Source: Streptomyces sp. 2131.1 (lineage in GTDB: Bacteria; Actinomycetota; Actinomycetes; Streptomycetales; Streptomycetaceae). Taken from it: DNA of 64,000 bases. A program made the translations under genes and the position numbers. Position 1 is the stretch's first letter, and each line of letters starts with the position of its first letter. This document shows, one piece after another, positions 49,997 through 59,003 of this stretch. Under the pieces are notes generated by a model that was given only the letters and a program-made list of their open reading frames with translations, was not told the origin of the DNA and did no database searches. Location of the stretch: the NCBI RefSeq assembly GCF_900105515.1, contig NZ_FNSY01000001.1, positions 2,604,001-2,668,000 on the forward strand, in the 5' to 3' direction.

Positions 49997-52720
49997 ATGA
50001 GGACTCCGTCGCTACTCCGATCGCCGCGCGGCCGGAGCGCCGCCCTGGCCGCCCTGCTCTCCGTCGCGACCGTCTGCGCCGGGGACGCGGCGGCGGGCGG
50101 CTTCCCGTTCGGCCGGCGCACCCGCAGCGTGAACGACCTGGGCAATCAGTTCGTCCCGTTCCACACCCACCTGTGGGACCTGCTGCACGGCCGGGCGGAC
50201 GGCGGGCTGCTGCTGAACTGGCAGTCCGGGTACGGAACGAGCTTCCTGCCGGATCTCGGTACCTATCTCACCAGCCCGTTCGCCCTGCTGGTCGGGGTGT
50301 TCCCGAGGGACCGCGCCGATCTGGCGGTCTACGTGATCACCCTGGTGAAGACGGGCGCGGCGGCGGCCGCCATGACGTGGCTGCTCACCGCGTTGCGCCG
50401 GGGGCGGGGCCGGGAGTGGGCGGCCCTGGTGCTGGGTGCCTCGTACGCGCTGTGCGGGTGGTCGGTGACCGAGGCCGTGTACAACCCGATGTGGCTGGAC
50501 GGGCTGATCGCCTTCCCGCTGCTGTGCCTGGCCGGTGAGTGGGCGCGGACCGGGCGGCGGCCCGTGCTCGGCACGCTCCTGGTGACGCTCGCCTGGGTGT
50601 CGAACTTCTACACCGCGTACATGGCCACGCTCGGCGCGGCGCTCGTGCTGGCGGTCCGGTTGCTGCTGGAGGACGGCACGGCCCGCGGACGGCTGCGCGG
50701 GCTGGGGCGCGCGGCGCGCACGGTCGTGCTGGGCATCGGGCTCGCCGCCCCGGTCCTGCTGCCGGTCTTCCTCGGCACCCGGCACGCCTACCCGGGCTGG
50801 ACCCGGCAGTTCGCCCGGGCCGGCTGGCCGGACGCCGCCGCCCGGCTGCTGCCCGCCACCTACGGGTTCTTCAGCCCCGCGCTCTTCCTCGGCACCGGTT
50901 CCCTGCTGCTCGCCTGCGCCCTGGCCTTCCACCGCGGGTTGCCGCGCGCCGAGCGGTGGGTGTGGCCGGGACTGGTGGCGCTCGTCGCCCTCTCCTTGCA
51001 GTGGAGGCCCGCACATCTGCTCTGGCATGCCTTCGCGACGCCGAACGGCAGCGCGTTCCGCCAGACGTTCGTGCTCTCGGGCCTGGCGGTGATCGCCGCC
51101 TGGATGGCTGTGGCGCGCGGCTGGCCCGACCGGCGGGCGCTGCTGGGCGGGGCCGGGGTCCTGGTCCTGATCGCGGCGGGCGCCGCGCCGAGCGACCTGG
51201 TCACCCGCTGGACGTATCCGCTGTTCGCGGCGGGACTGCTGGCGGCGCTCTGCGCGCTGGCGCTGGTACGAGGGGGCCGGTTCGCCGTACTCGCGGCGGT
51301 GCTGCTGGTCGGGGCGCAGGCCGGACAGGCCGCCGCGACGACCGCGTACGCCGACCGGCAGCGGCTGAAGCAGCTCGACGACTACGCGCCTTGGGGCGAG
51401 CGTCAGCGCCTGGAGGCCGAGGCGGTCGCCGGGGCCGACGGCTGGCCGCGTTACCGCACCGATCCGGGACTCGAACAATCCACTGCCAACGACCCGTTGA
51501 CGGTCGGCGGCCAGGGCGGGGCGTACTACAGCAGCCACACGCCGGACGTGACGACCCGCACCTTCCTCGCTCTCGGCGCCGGCTGGACCTCGCGCGGGCG
51601 CGCCCTCCAGAGTCTGGACAACCCGGTGACCGACGCGGTGTTCTCCGTCGGCGCCCGGGTGCACATGCCGCGCGACCCGCACCAGGTCTGGAACCGCCCG
51701 GACGCCCGCCCGGTGACCGTGACCCGGCAGGACGTTCCGCCGCTGGTGACCGTACGGCCGCCGGGCGCCGCGGCCTCCGGCTGGGAGCGCTCGCCGTTCC
51801 GCAACCAGGAGAGGCTGCTGGGCGCGCGGGTCTACACGCTGCCGACGACCGCTCTGCGCTCCGACGACGGTGCGCCCGCCGCCGACCGGAACGCCCGCGC
51901 GTACGAGGTGGAGCCCGGCGCGTACACGCTGAGCGCGAGCTGTCCGGCGGGCAGCCGGGTCTTCCTGTGGACGCCCGACCTGTTCGGCACCGCACTGCTG
52001 GGCACGGCCGGCGATCCGCAGGACGTGCGGGGCGACCTCCCGGCCCGGCGCGCGGGCATCCTGCAGCTCGGCACGGGATCGGGCCGGATCGCGGTAACTC
52101 TGCGGGTGGAGCGCCCCGGAAGCGTCCCGCACGACTCCGTCGGCTGCCTGGCCCCTGACCGGCTGGCCGCTGCGGTGGCCGGGCTGAAGCGGACGGGGGC
52201 GACGCGGGTGGCGGTCTCCGGCAGCGGTGTTCTGGCGGAACTCCCGGCGGGGGCAAGCGGGATCGCGGTGCTGGCCGCGCCCCGGATCGCGGGCTGGACG
52301 TGCGACGGCCGCCCGGCCGGCTCGTACCACGGGCTGGTCGCGGCCCCGCTGGCGGAGGGCCGGACGACGGTGGACTGCGCGTTCCGCCCGCCGGGCCTGC
52401 GCGGGGGGACGGCGACGGGCGCGGCGGCGCTGGCGGCCCTGCTGGCCGTGGTGTTCACGCCGCTGATCCGGAACCGGGTGCGGGGGGCGCGTCCGGGCGT
52501 GAGGTCCGCCGGGCAGCCGGGTCAGACGCTGCTGAACGAAAGCTTCGCCGCGAACCCCAGGAACAGCACTCCCGCCGCCGACGTGGCCCCGGCCGAGAGC
52601 CGCCGGCGCCTGCGGAACGCGGCGGACAGCCGGGTGCCGCCGAAGATCAGCGCCGACAGGTACAGGAAGCTGGCGATCTGGAGCAGGGTCCCGAGGACCA
52701 GGAAGGACAGCGCCGGGTAG
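49997..52720 (+). CDS. YfhO-family polytopic membrane protein
   Basis: This 907-residue protein has about a dozen membrane segments in its first 460 residues and a large extracytoplasmic part, ending with a last hydrophobic segment (GAAALAALLAVVFTPLI). FVPFHTHLWDLLHG, LLNWQSGYGTSFLPDLGTYL and SFRQTF-type patterns (here SAFRQTFVLSGL) are YfhO/GT-C-like, suggesting transfer of a lipid-linked sugar to an envelope polymer such as teichoic acid. It shares a PHO-box-bearing control region with the GT29-like gene. After about residue 835 the frame continues some 60-70 residues into the antisense strand of the LeuE gene, so the natural stop may have been lost. Confidence 0.8.
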   Translation: MRTPSLLRSPRGRSAALAALLSVATVCAGDAAAGGFPFGRRTRSVNDLGNQFVPFHTHLWDLLHGRADGGLLLNWQSGYGTSFLPDLGTYLTSPFALLVGVFPRDRADLAVYVITLVKTGAAAAAMTWLLTALRRGRGREWAALVLGASYALCGWSVTEAVYNPMWLDGLIAFPLLCLAGEWARTGRRPVLGTLLVTLAWVSNFYTAYMATLGAALVLAVRLLLEDGTARGRLRGLGRAARTVVLGIGLAAPVLLPVFLGTRHAYPGWTRQFARAGWPDAAARLLPATYGFFSPALFLGTGSLLLACALAFHRGLPRAERWVWPGLVALVALSLQWRPAHLLWHAFATPNGSAFRQTFVLSGLAVIAAWMAVARGWPDRRALLGGAGVLVLIAAGAAPSDLVTRWTYPLFAAGLLAALCALALVRGGRFAVLAAVLLVGAQAGQAAATTAYADRQRLKQLDDYAPWGERQRLEAEAVAGADGWPRYRTDPGLEQSTANDPLTVGGQGGAYYSSHTPDVTTRTFLALGAGWTSRGRALQSLDNPVTDAVFSVGARVHMPRDPHQVWNRPDARPVTVTRQDVPPLVTVRPPGAAASGWERSPFRNQERLLGARVYTLPTTALRSDDGAPAADRNARAYEVEPGAYTLSASCPAGSRVFLWTPDLFGTALLGTAGDPQDVRGDLPARRAGILQLGTGSGRIAVTLRVERPGSVPHDSVGCLAPDRLAAAVAGLKRTGATRVAVSGSGVLAELPAGASGIAVLAAPRIAGWTCDGRPAGSYHGLVAAPLAEGRTTVDCAFRPPGLRGGTATGAAALAALLAVVFTPLIRNRVRGARPGVRSAGQPGQTLLNESFAANPRNSTPAADVAPAESRRRLRNAADSRVPPKISADRYRKLAIWSRVPRTRKDSAG

Positions 52721-53190
52721 GCGTAGCCGGGGTCCACGAACTGCACGAAGAACGAGATGAGGAAGAGGATCGCCTTCGGGTTGAACAGGCTGACCACCAG
52801 CGCCCGCCGGTACGGCCGCTCCATGGCCCCCGGGGCCTGCGCCTCGGCCTGCTCCTCGTCCGTGATCTCGGCGAACCTGCGGTGCCGCTCGCGCCACATC
52901 GACACGGCCGTGCGCAGCATCCCGATCGCCATCCAGGTGAGATAGCCCGCGCCCGCGTACTTGACGATCGCGAACAGCACGGGCGTCGTCCGGAGCAGCG
53001 ACGAGGCACCCAGCGCGGACAGCGTCATCAGCACGGTGTCGCCGGTCCACACCCCGGCGGCGGCCACGTACCCGGTCCGCACCCCGCGCCGCGCGGCGAC
53101 GGACAGCACGTACAGGGAGTTGGGCCCCGGCAGCAGGACGATGAGCGCGAGGCCGGCGAGATAGGTCGGAAGATCGGTGACACCCAGCAT
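52522..53190 (-). CDS. LeuE/RhtB-type amino acid exporter
   Basis: This 222-residue membrane protein has about six hydrophobic segments and the LysE-superfamily pattern YLAGLALIVLLPGPNSLYVLS, YVAAAGVWTGDTVLMTLSALGAS and SLFNPKAILFLISFFVQFV. It resembles leucine exporter LeuE. The ATG at 53190 gives a complete N-terminal helix. Its 3' end overlaps the convergent YfhO-like frame by 199 bp. Confidence 0.9.
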   Translation of the reverse strand: MLGVTDLPTYLAGLALIVLLPGPNSLYVLSVAARRGVRTGYVAAAGVWTGDTVLMTLSALGASSLLRTTPVLFAIVKYAGAGYLTWMAIGMLRTAVSMWRERHRRFAEITDEEQAEAQAPGAMERPYRRALVVSLFNPKAILFLISFFVQFVDPGYAYPALSFLVLGTLLQIASFLYLSALIFGGTRLSAAFRRRRRLSAGATSAAGVLFLGFAAKLSFSSV

Positions 53191-53393
53191 GGGACGGAGT
53201 CTCGCACGCGGGCGGAATGATCCGGAAGCGGGTCTTGCGGGGGTATCGGCACGCGGAGGTGCGTTCTCCGTCACAGAAGCGCGACGGGAACTGCGGGACA
53301 GGATTCGGCAACCGGGTGGAGCGGGAACCCGTCCCATGAGATACGCGGGTTCAGGGCCCGACGACGCCGGGGCCGAGGACGCAGGGGGCTGGG

Positions 53394-54320
53394 ATGACGA
53401 GCACGGGCAGGACCGGGCGCGGTTACGCACTCCGAGGAGCGGCCGCCGCCGTGGCCGTGGTGGCGCTGGCCGCCGTGACCGCGGGCTGCAAGGAGCAGCC
53501 CGCGTCCGGCGCCTCGGCCGCGCCCTCCGCGCCGCGGAGCGGTGACTCCCCCGCCGACGACGCGAAGCCGGGCGGCGGCTCCGCGAGTCCGTCCGCGAGC
53601 ACGCCGGCGAAGGCCTCGCCGAAGCCGAGCGCGAGCCGCACCACGACTCCGCCGACACCCTCGGCCACGCCCACGGCCGATCCGCAGGGCAAGGTCCTGA
53701 TGGCGAGCGGGTCCGAGGGCAAGCAGGTGCGCGAACTCCAGGCGCGGCTGCGGCAGATCGGGCACTTCAACCGCACCCCCACGGGCTACTACGGGACCGT
53801 CACGGTCGCCGCCGTGCAGTCGTTCCAGGGCAAGCGCGGCCTGTCGCGCACCGGAAGGACGGACAGCGTCACCTGGCAGAAGCTCCTCGGCATGACGCAC
53901 GCGCCGACGGCCGCCGAGCTGAACCCGCCGACCACCCGGCCGGTGGCGAAGCCGGACAAGCGGTGTCTGACCGGGCGGGTGCTCTGCATCAGCAAGAACA
54001 GCCGCACGCTGTCCTGGATGATCGACGGCAAGGTCGTCTCGTCGATGGACGTACGGTTCGGCTCGCAGTACACGCCGACCCGCGAGGGCACGTTCTCCGT
54101 GTACTGGAAGTCGCGGCACCACGTCTCGACGATCTACCACACGGCCATGCCGTACGCGATGTTCTTCAGCGGCGGCCAGGCGGTGCACTACTCGTCCGAC
54201 TTCGCGGCCCGCGGCTACAGCGGGGCCTCGCACGGATGCGTGAACGTCCGGGACGAGGGCAAGATCGCGGCCCTGTTCGCCGCGGTCCGCAACGGCGACA
54301 AGGTCGTCGTCTACAAGTAG
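53394..54320 (+). CDS. L,D-transpeptidase lipoprotein with PG-binding domain
   Basis: This 308-residue protein has lipobox TAGC with Cys32, a long Ser/Pro/Ala/Lys linker (about 33-100), and a PG_binding_1 domain (VRELQARLRQIGHF to SVTWQKLLG). Its YkuD catalytic domain has H-S-S-x5-R-G and S-H-G-C-V-N with catalytic Cys282. It is membrane-anchored, whereas the paralogue at 27469 is secreted. It would crosslink peptidoglycan stems at the cell surface. The ATG at 53394 follows a GGGGGCTGGG stretch. A strong terminator follows. Confidence 0.92.
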   Translation: MTSTGRTGRGYALRGAAAAVAVVALAAVTAGCKEQPASGASAAPSAPRSGDSPADDAKPGGGSASPSASTPAKASPKPSASRTTTPPTPSATPTADPQGKVLMASGSEGKQVRELQARLRQIGHFNRTPTGYYGTVTVAAVQSFQGKRGLSRTGRTDSVTWQKLLGMTHAPTAAELNPPTTRPVAKPDKRCLTGRVLCISKNSRTLSWMIDGKVVSSMDVRFGSQYTPTREGTFSVYWKSRHHVSTIYHTAMPYAMFFSGGQAVHYSSDFAARGYSGASHGCVNVRDEGKIAALFAAVRNGDKVVVYK

Positions 54321-54340
54321 GGGCACCGGATACGGAGAGG

Positions 54341-54379
54341 GGCGCGGGCGGGACCGGGGGAACGTGTCCCGCCCGCGCC
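54341..54379 (+). terminator. Terminator after the L,D-transpeptidase gene
   Basis: A perfect 14-bp stem (54341-54354 GGCGCGGGCGGGAC, 54366-54379 its complement) with an 11-base loop lies 20 bp past the stop. Confidence 0.75.
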
Positions 54380-54448
54380 ATGTGCGCCGAGCCGCAGGTA
54401 CGGGGGGAACCCCGGCTCCGGGCGCTGCCGATGACCAGTCGGCTCATT

Positions 54449-54480
54449 GCGTACAGCGTCGGGCGGCCGAAAAACGTCAC
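54449..54480 (-). repeat. 32-bp intergenic repeat, copy 1
   Basis: This block matches 57987-58018 at 26 of 32 positions, with an identical GGCCGAAAA core and CGTCAC end (minus strand GTGACG-y-TTTTCGGCC). It lies between the transpeptidase terminator and the 3' end of the membrane-partner gene. Function unknown. Confidence 0.5.
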
Positions 54481-54498
54481 ACCGACCGGTACGTGCGG

Positions 54499-55671
54499 TC
54501 AGCGGGCGGCCGCTCCAGCGGTGGCCCAGGGGGCGTCGGCCACGGCGGAACCCGACGGCTCCGGGGCCGGGGCGATGGCCGCCATCGAGGGGCCGGGCGA
54601 CTCGGAGAACCGGATCGAGGGGAGCGGGCCGGACGCGTCGCCGCCCTGGTCGTCGTCCCCGTCGGCGGGATCGCCGCTCTTGCCGTCGCCCTGTCCGCCC
54701 TTGCCGTCGAGCAGCCGGTCGCAGAACCGGTCGAGGTTGCCGGCGCCCTTGGCCAGGGTTTCGAGCCGGGTGCGGCGGTCGTCGTCGAGCTTGCCGTCGC
54801 GGTAGTCGCGGCAGGCCTTCAGGGTCTTGGCGTACCAGGTGCCGGCCCCGCTCCCGTCGTTGCCGCCGGACTGCCCGGTCCCCTTGCCGGGGTCCGGGGC
54901 GCCGTCGCCGTCGTCGGAGCCGGTGTCGCCGGAGCCCGTACCGGCGCCCGGCCGGCTGCCGTCCGTCCGGTCGGTGCCGGTGGTGCCGTCGCCGCCCTTG
55001 CCGCCCTGGCCGCCCCGGGGGGCGCTGCCGCCGGGGCGCGCGGTGTCGTTCCTGTCCTTGCCGGTGCCGGTGTCACCGCCGGGGGGCGGGGTGTCCGGGG
55101 ACGGGGTGCCCGGCGGCGGGGGCGCGGAGGTCTCCTCGTCGGGCATGACGTCCGCGCCGAGTTCCTCCGGGGAGGCGGCGGCCGAGACCGAGGTGGCCGG
55201 TGAGGGGGTGTGCCGGCCGAAGGGCGCGGGCAGCATCCCGGAACCGGCGGCCACGGCCACCCCTCCTATGGCGCAGCACGCCAGGGACGCGACCAGGCCG
55301 AAGCGCAGGGGCCGGCTCCAGCGGAAGGTGCGGTCACCGCGCGAATCCCCGGCCCCGCCCCCCGTACCGGAGGCGGCCCTGCCTATGTGGACCGGGGCGA
55401 GCACCGCGCTCTCGTGGCCCTCGCCCTCGCCGTGCGCGGACCGTGCCGGTGCGGCGGTGCGGCGGGGGGCGGCGCGGAAGGCGGCCAGCGCGGCGGCCTC
55501 GCCGGGCAGTTCGCCGGTGGCGGGGAGGGCGGTGCGGGCCGCGTCGCCGAGGGCGGCGGCCAGGCGTTCGGCGTCCTGACAGGGACGGCCATCGGCAGGG
55601 TCGACCGGTTCGCCGCGGAGCAACTTCTCCGCCGCTTCCTTGTCAAGCCATGCGTACTGCTCGTCGGCCAT
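54499..55671 (-). CDS. Membrane protein coupled to ECF sigma factor, possible anti-sigma
   Basis: This 390-residue protein has a cytosolic N-terminal part (MADEQYAWLDKEAAEKLLRG, then a helical DAERLAAALGDAARTAL), one transmembrane segment at about 123-146 (FGLVASLACCAIGGVAVAAG) and a very long Pro/Gly/Asp/Thr-rich extracytoplasmic region. A short conserved-looking helical patch follows (WYAKTLKACRDYRDGKLDDD). Its ATG overlaps the sigma factor stop (TGATG). A single-pass protein encoded directly after an ECF sigma factor is typically its anti-sigma factor, but no zinc-binding H-x3-C-x2-C motif is present. The role is inferred from context only. Confidence 0.65.
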   Translation of the reverse strand: MADEQYAWLDKEAAEKLLRGEPVDPADGRPCQDAERLAAALGDAARTALPATGELPGEAAALAAFRAAPRRTAAPARSAHGEGEGHESAVLAPVHIGRAASGTGGGAGDSRGDRTFRWSRPLRFGLVASLACCAIGGVAVAAGSGMLPAPFGRHTPSPATSVSAAASPEELGADVMPDEETSAPPPPGTPSPDTPPPGGDTGTGKDRNDTARPGGSAPRGGQGGKGGDGTTGTDRTDGSRPGAGTGSGDTGSDDGDGAPDPGKGTGQSGGNDGSGAGTWYAKTLKACRDYRDGKLDDDRRTRLETLAKGAGNLDRFCDRLLDGKGGQGDGKSGDPADGDDDQGGDASGPLPSIRFSESPGPSMAAIAPAPEPSGSAVADAPWATAGAAAR

Positions 55672-56522
55672 CACATGTCCTTCTGCGTCCACAGACGCGA
55701 ATGCGTCACACCGGCGGGAGCCACCAGGCCGGTGCGCGGAGGGCGTTGTACGGGTACGGCGGCGAGCCCCCCGGTCCGTCCCGGAGCGCCCGGCGCATTC
55801 TCCCGCAGCGACGCCGACGGCGCCTCGGGGCCACCCGCCACGCGGGGCGGAACCGGTGCGTCGGGGGTCGGGGTTACGCCCGGTCCGCCGTCCGCCGGCA
55901 CCGGTACGCCCGGTCCGTCCGCCGGCACCGGTGCGCCCGGGCCGCCCCGGCCGCCGTCCACGGCGGCGACGCTGTCCGCCCGCAGCAGTTCCGCCAGCCG
56001 CTTCAGGCCGCGGTGAGCGGCGGTGCGGACCGCACCGGGGCGCTTGCCGAGCGTCTGCGCCGCGCTCTTCGCGTCGAGCCCGACGACCACGCGCAGCACC
56101 ACGGCCTCCGCCTGGTCCTGCGGCAGCTGGGCGATGAGCGACATGGTGCGGCCGGTGGCCAGGGCCTCGATCGCCTCGTCGGCCGTGTCGGAGCCGGCCG
56201 GCTTGTCGGACAGCTCGGTCTCGTCGCCGCCTATGGCGGGCCGCCTGCCGCGCATCCGCAGATGGTCCAGGGCGCGGTTGCGGGCTATGCGCGCCGCCCA
56301 GCCCCGGAAGCGGTCGGCGTCCCCGGTGAAGCGGTCGAGGTCCCGGGCTATCTGAAGCCACGACTCGGACGCCACGTCCTCGGCGTCCGGCTCCCCCACC
56401 AGCGTCCTTATGTAACCCAGCAGCCGCGGCTGCACAGCGCGGTACACAGTACGGAAGGCGTCCTCGTCCCCGCGCTGTGCCGCGAGCACCGCGGCAGTAA
56501 GCCCCGCGTCGTCCCCCAGCAC
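55671..56522 (-). CDS. ECF sigma factor with Pro-rich tail
   Basis: This 283-residue sigma-70 family protein has region 2 (FRTVYRAVQPRLLGYIRTLV, GEPDAEDVASESWLQIARDL, ARNRALDHLRMRGRR) and region 4 (LPQDQAEAVVLRVVVGLDAKSAAQTLGKRPGAVRTAAHRGL in part). About 90 residues of Pro/Gly/Val-rich, low-complexity tail follow. The GTG at 56522 is preceded by a short GAGG. The coupled downstream membrane protein probably regulates it. The C-terminal extension is unusual for an ECF factor. Confidence 0.85.
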   Translation of the reverse strand: MLGDDAGLTAAVLAAQRGDEDAFRTVYRAVQPRLLGYIRTLVGEPDAEDVASESWLQIARDLDRFTGDADRFRGWAARIARNRALDHLRMRGRRPAIGGDETELSDKPAGSDTADEAIEALATGRTMSLIAQLPQDQAEAVVLRVVVGLDAKSAAQTLGKRPGAVRTAAHRGLKRLAELLRADSVAAVDGGRGGPGAPVPADGPGVPVPADGGPGVTPTPDAPVPPRVAGGPEAPSASLRENAPGAPGRTGGLAAVPVQRPPRTGLVAPAGVTHSRLWTQKDM

Positions 56523-56816
56523 TACCTCAACCCTGCCCTGCTGTCCGAATCGCAGCTGGTCACCACTGCCGCGCCACCCTGCGCGACTCAGCACGCTACG
56601 TCCTCGGCGTGCACCGCGTCCATGACTTGTACAACCCGCAACATTCCATCGTCTGCCCCCGGTGTGACAGAAAACGCACCCGCGGCGCTGAGATGAATAC
56701 GGGGTCGTCCTGCGGCCCCGCGGAAGACGACCGGGGCCTCTCCTGTGGGGGGTGGCGGCCCCGGTCGTCCTCGTTCTTCCCGCCACGCGGCGGCGGTCAC
56801 GTACGAGGATGACTCC

Positions 56817-57338
56817 GTGACGACGACTCAGGGCGTTCCCGCCCTTCCGATCCGCGTCTGCGCGGCCCTGGTCGAGGGGGATCTCGCGGCAGGCGGCGAG
56901 CTCTGTCTCATCCGCCGCGAGCGGCCCACCGGCGCCCAGTACTCCCTGCCGGGCGGGATCCTCCACCCGGACGAACAGGTGCCCGAGGCGCTCGCCCGTG
57001 AGCTTCGGGAGGAACTCGGGCTCGACGTCGCCGCCCTGCCCGGGCGGCCCCGGCTGCTCTGGGCGCAGGACCAGGCCACGACCCGGCCGGGCCGGCCCGG
57101 CACGTTCCGCCGGCTCCATCTCATCCATCTACTCGCCGTGGATCGGGAGGTGCGCGCCGCCCTTCCGGCGGCCGAGCTGGACGCCGAGGACCGCACGCGG
57201 GTGGTCTGGGTGACCCTCGCGGAGGCCGCCGGGCTCCACCTCTACCCGCCGGTCGGCCCGGCGCTCGGCGGGCTGACCGGGCCGGCCGCAGACGTGCTGC
57301 TGCCCCCGGTCACCGACCGGACCTACGCCTGGCGGTAG
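56817..57338 (+). CDS. Nudix hydrolase
   Basis: This 173-residue protein has a full Nudix box, G-G-I-L-H-P-D-E-Q followed by EALARELREELGLDV, preceded by YSLPG. It would hydrolyse a nucleoside diphosphate linked to another moiety, using divalent metal on the REXXEE helix. The GTG at 56817 has GAGG upstream. The 294-bp region to its left is noncoding, holding the divergent promoters with the sigma factor gene and an imperfect GGTCGTCC/AGACGACC hairpin near 56700-56735. The substrate is unknown. Confidence 0.9.
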   Translation: MTTTQGVPALPIRVCAALVEGDLAAGGELCLIRRERPTGAQYSLPGGILHPDEQVPEALARELREELGLDVAALPGRPRLLWAQDQATTRPGRPGTFRRLHLIHLLAVDREVRAALPAAELDAEDRTRVVWVTLAEAAGLHLYPPVGPALGGLTGPAADVLLPPVTDRTYAWR

Positions 57339-57343
57339 CCGTT

Positions 57344-57913
57344 TCAGCCCCGCACCCGGGCCCGCCGGGCCGCCGCCGCCCGCAGTACCCGCTGGCCCTC
57401 CGTCGAGACGTCGAGCACCTGGCGGAGGCCGGCGCCGGCGGGGGCGTCGTCGTCGATGCCCGCGAGCATCTCCAGGATCAGGACCTGCCGCGCCACCTCA
57501 CCGGCCAGCAGCGGCCCGGCCCCGGACGGGTCGCCCGCGCGGCAGCGGGCCACCCGGTCCGCCGCCGCGGGCCCGGTCGCGTCGTGGCCGAGGTGGACCT
57601 CCAGGGCCAGCACCGAGCAGGCGTCGGCCCAGACGCGCAGCTCCTCGCCGGCCCGGTCGTCCGGAGCCCGGGCCAGCAGTTCCCGGACGCGTCCGACCGG
57701 CTCCCCCGGGTCCGCGAGGGAGTCCAGGGCGGCGCGGGCCTCGGCGAGCCGGCGGGGCCAGAGCCCGGGGTCGGCGCAGCCGGCCCAGAGCGGGCGGAGC
57801 GGGTCGGGCTCGTCGCCCGGGGCGGGCTGGGGCAGACAGCGTTCGAGGCACGCGGCCGCGCCGGCGGCGAGCCCGCGTTCGTCGGCGGCGGCGATCAGGT
57901 CGAGCAGGCTCAT
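57344..57913 (-). CDS. Hypothetical protein, helical, Ala-rich
   Basis: This 189-residue protein is Ala/Leu/Arg-rich and predicted to be helical. It has no signal peptide, membrane segment or motif that I recognise. MSLLDLIAAADERGLAAGAA at the N terminus and an ATG with GACAGGAGA upstream support a real gene. It converges with the Nudix gene with only five bases between stops. Codon use (strong G/C at third positions) fits coding sequence. Confidence 0.65.
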   Translation of the reverse strand: MSLLDLIAAADERGLAAGAAACLERCLPQPAPGDEPDPLRPLWAGCADPGLWPRRLAEARAALDSLADPGEPVGRVRELLARAPDDRAGEELRVWADACSVLALEVHLGHDATGPAAADRVARCRAGDPSGAGPLLAGEVARQVLILEMLAGIDDDAPAGAGLRQVLDVSTEGQRVLRAAAARRARVRG

Positions 57914-57986
57914 CGGCGTCTCCTGTCAGCCCTCCCGTAGGTGCCCCATGCCGGGACACAGGGGGGGCGCAGCGCTTCCTGTTATC

Positions 57987-58018
57987 GCGTTCAGCGCCGA
58001 ATGGCCGAAAAGCGTCAC
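57987..58018 (-). repeat. 32-bp intergenic repeat, copy 2
   Basis: This is the second copy of the element at 54449-54480 (26 of 32 identical). On the minus strand it lies about 74-105 bp upstream of the 57344-57913 gene start, where an upstream regulatory element could sit. Confidence 0.5.
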
Positions 58019-58057
58019 TGCCGCTGGCTGATTACCGCCGCCCCGATGCGCGCCGCC

Positions 58058-58849
58058 TCAGTGCGCCCGCTCCACGGGGAGCGGGCCGGTCATCGCGCGC
58101 AGGGTCTGCATCGCCGTCAGCCTGCGGACGAACAGGATGGCCAGGACGGCCGCGCCGACCTCCAGCGCGTCGCAGAACGCGATCATGTCGAGGCCGTCGA
58201 TGATCTTCTCGCCGGTCTCGGCCGCCTCGTAGGCCCGGCTGCCGACCCCGGACAGGATCTCCGCCGCGAGGAACGCCGCCCACCAGCCGTTCAGCAGTCC
58301 GCGCGGGGCGGCGGACCGGCCGCCGGGGGTGTCGGCCGGCGCGCTCGCGGTCCAGACGCCGCTCGCCACCCGGTAGGGCAGCCAGAAGTTGCCGACGGGC
58401 ACGAACCAGGCGCCGATCGCCCAGCCGGGGACCATCGAGTGGGCCTGCGGGTCGAACACCTCGGCGTTGAGCCGGACCCGGCGGAACCACACGACGAAGA
58501 CGACGGCGCACACCAGGAAGGTGAGCGCCTGGAGCCTGTCGGCCCCCCGGTACAGCAGGTCGGCGCGGTCCCACGCCTCCGCGTCGACCGCGAGGAAGCC
58601 GCCGTCCAGCCCGTCCGCGAGCAGCATGCGGGTGTGGATACCGGCGGCGATCGCCAGCACGTCCGCGACGGCCACCGCGCCGAGCAGCACGCAGACCGCC
58701 TTGGCCAGGCCCACCGGCGAGCGCAGGGCGTCCAGCCGGGCCGGTGTCGGCATCAGGCCGCCGGCCCGTGCCCGGTGCGTGGCGGCGCACACGGTGCACC
58801 GCCCGTCGGCGGTGGAGGCCGGTCTCGTACCGCAGAGTGAACAGAGCAT
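58058..58849 (-). CDS. DUF4328 membrane protein with N-terminal zinc ribbon
   Basis: This 263-residue protein has an N-terminal four-cysteine ribbon (C3, C6, C18, C21), then about five hydrophobic segments including GWAIGAWFVPVGNFWLPYRV, the hallmark of DUF4328 proteins. The family is widespread in Streptomyces without an assigned function. The ATG at 58849 follows a G-rich stretch. An upstream open frame extends the N terminus, but the ribbon marks the likely start. Confidence 0.82.
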   Translation of the reverse strand: MLCSLCGTRPASTADGRCTVCAATHRARAGGLMPTPARLDALRSPVGLAKAVCVLLGAVAVADVLAIAAGIHTRMLLADGLDGGFLAVDAEAWDRADLLYRGADRLQALTFLVCAVVFVVWFRRVRLNAEVFDPQAHSMVPGWAIGAWFVPVGNFWLPYRVASGVWTASAPADTPGGRSAAPRGLLNGWWAAFLAAEILSGVGSRAYEAAETGEKIIDGLDMIAFCDALEVGAAVLAILFVRRLTAMQTLRAMTGPLPVERAH

Positions 58850-58922
58850 GGAAAAGGAACCCCCCCAGGATTCGGACAGACATTCAGACGTCGACGCGAG
58901 AAGCGCGCGTCCCCTCCCCAGG

Positions 58923-58967
58923 ACGACGCGGCCCCCGGACCGTAGTGCTCCGGGGGCCGCGTTGTCC
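58923..58967 (-). terminator. Terminator after the GH20 gene
   Basis: An 18-bp stem with one mismatch (58923-58940 and 58950-58967, core GCGGCCCCCGGA) and a nine-base loop lies between the hexosaminidase stop and the DUF4328 gene. Confidence 0.75.
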
Positions 58968-59003
58968 ATGGTCAGAGGCGCGTCGAGGGGGGCAGGGGCC
59001 GGC

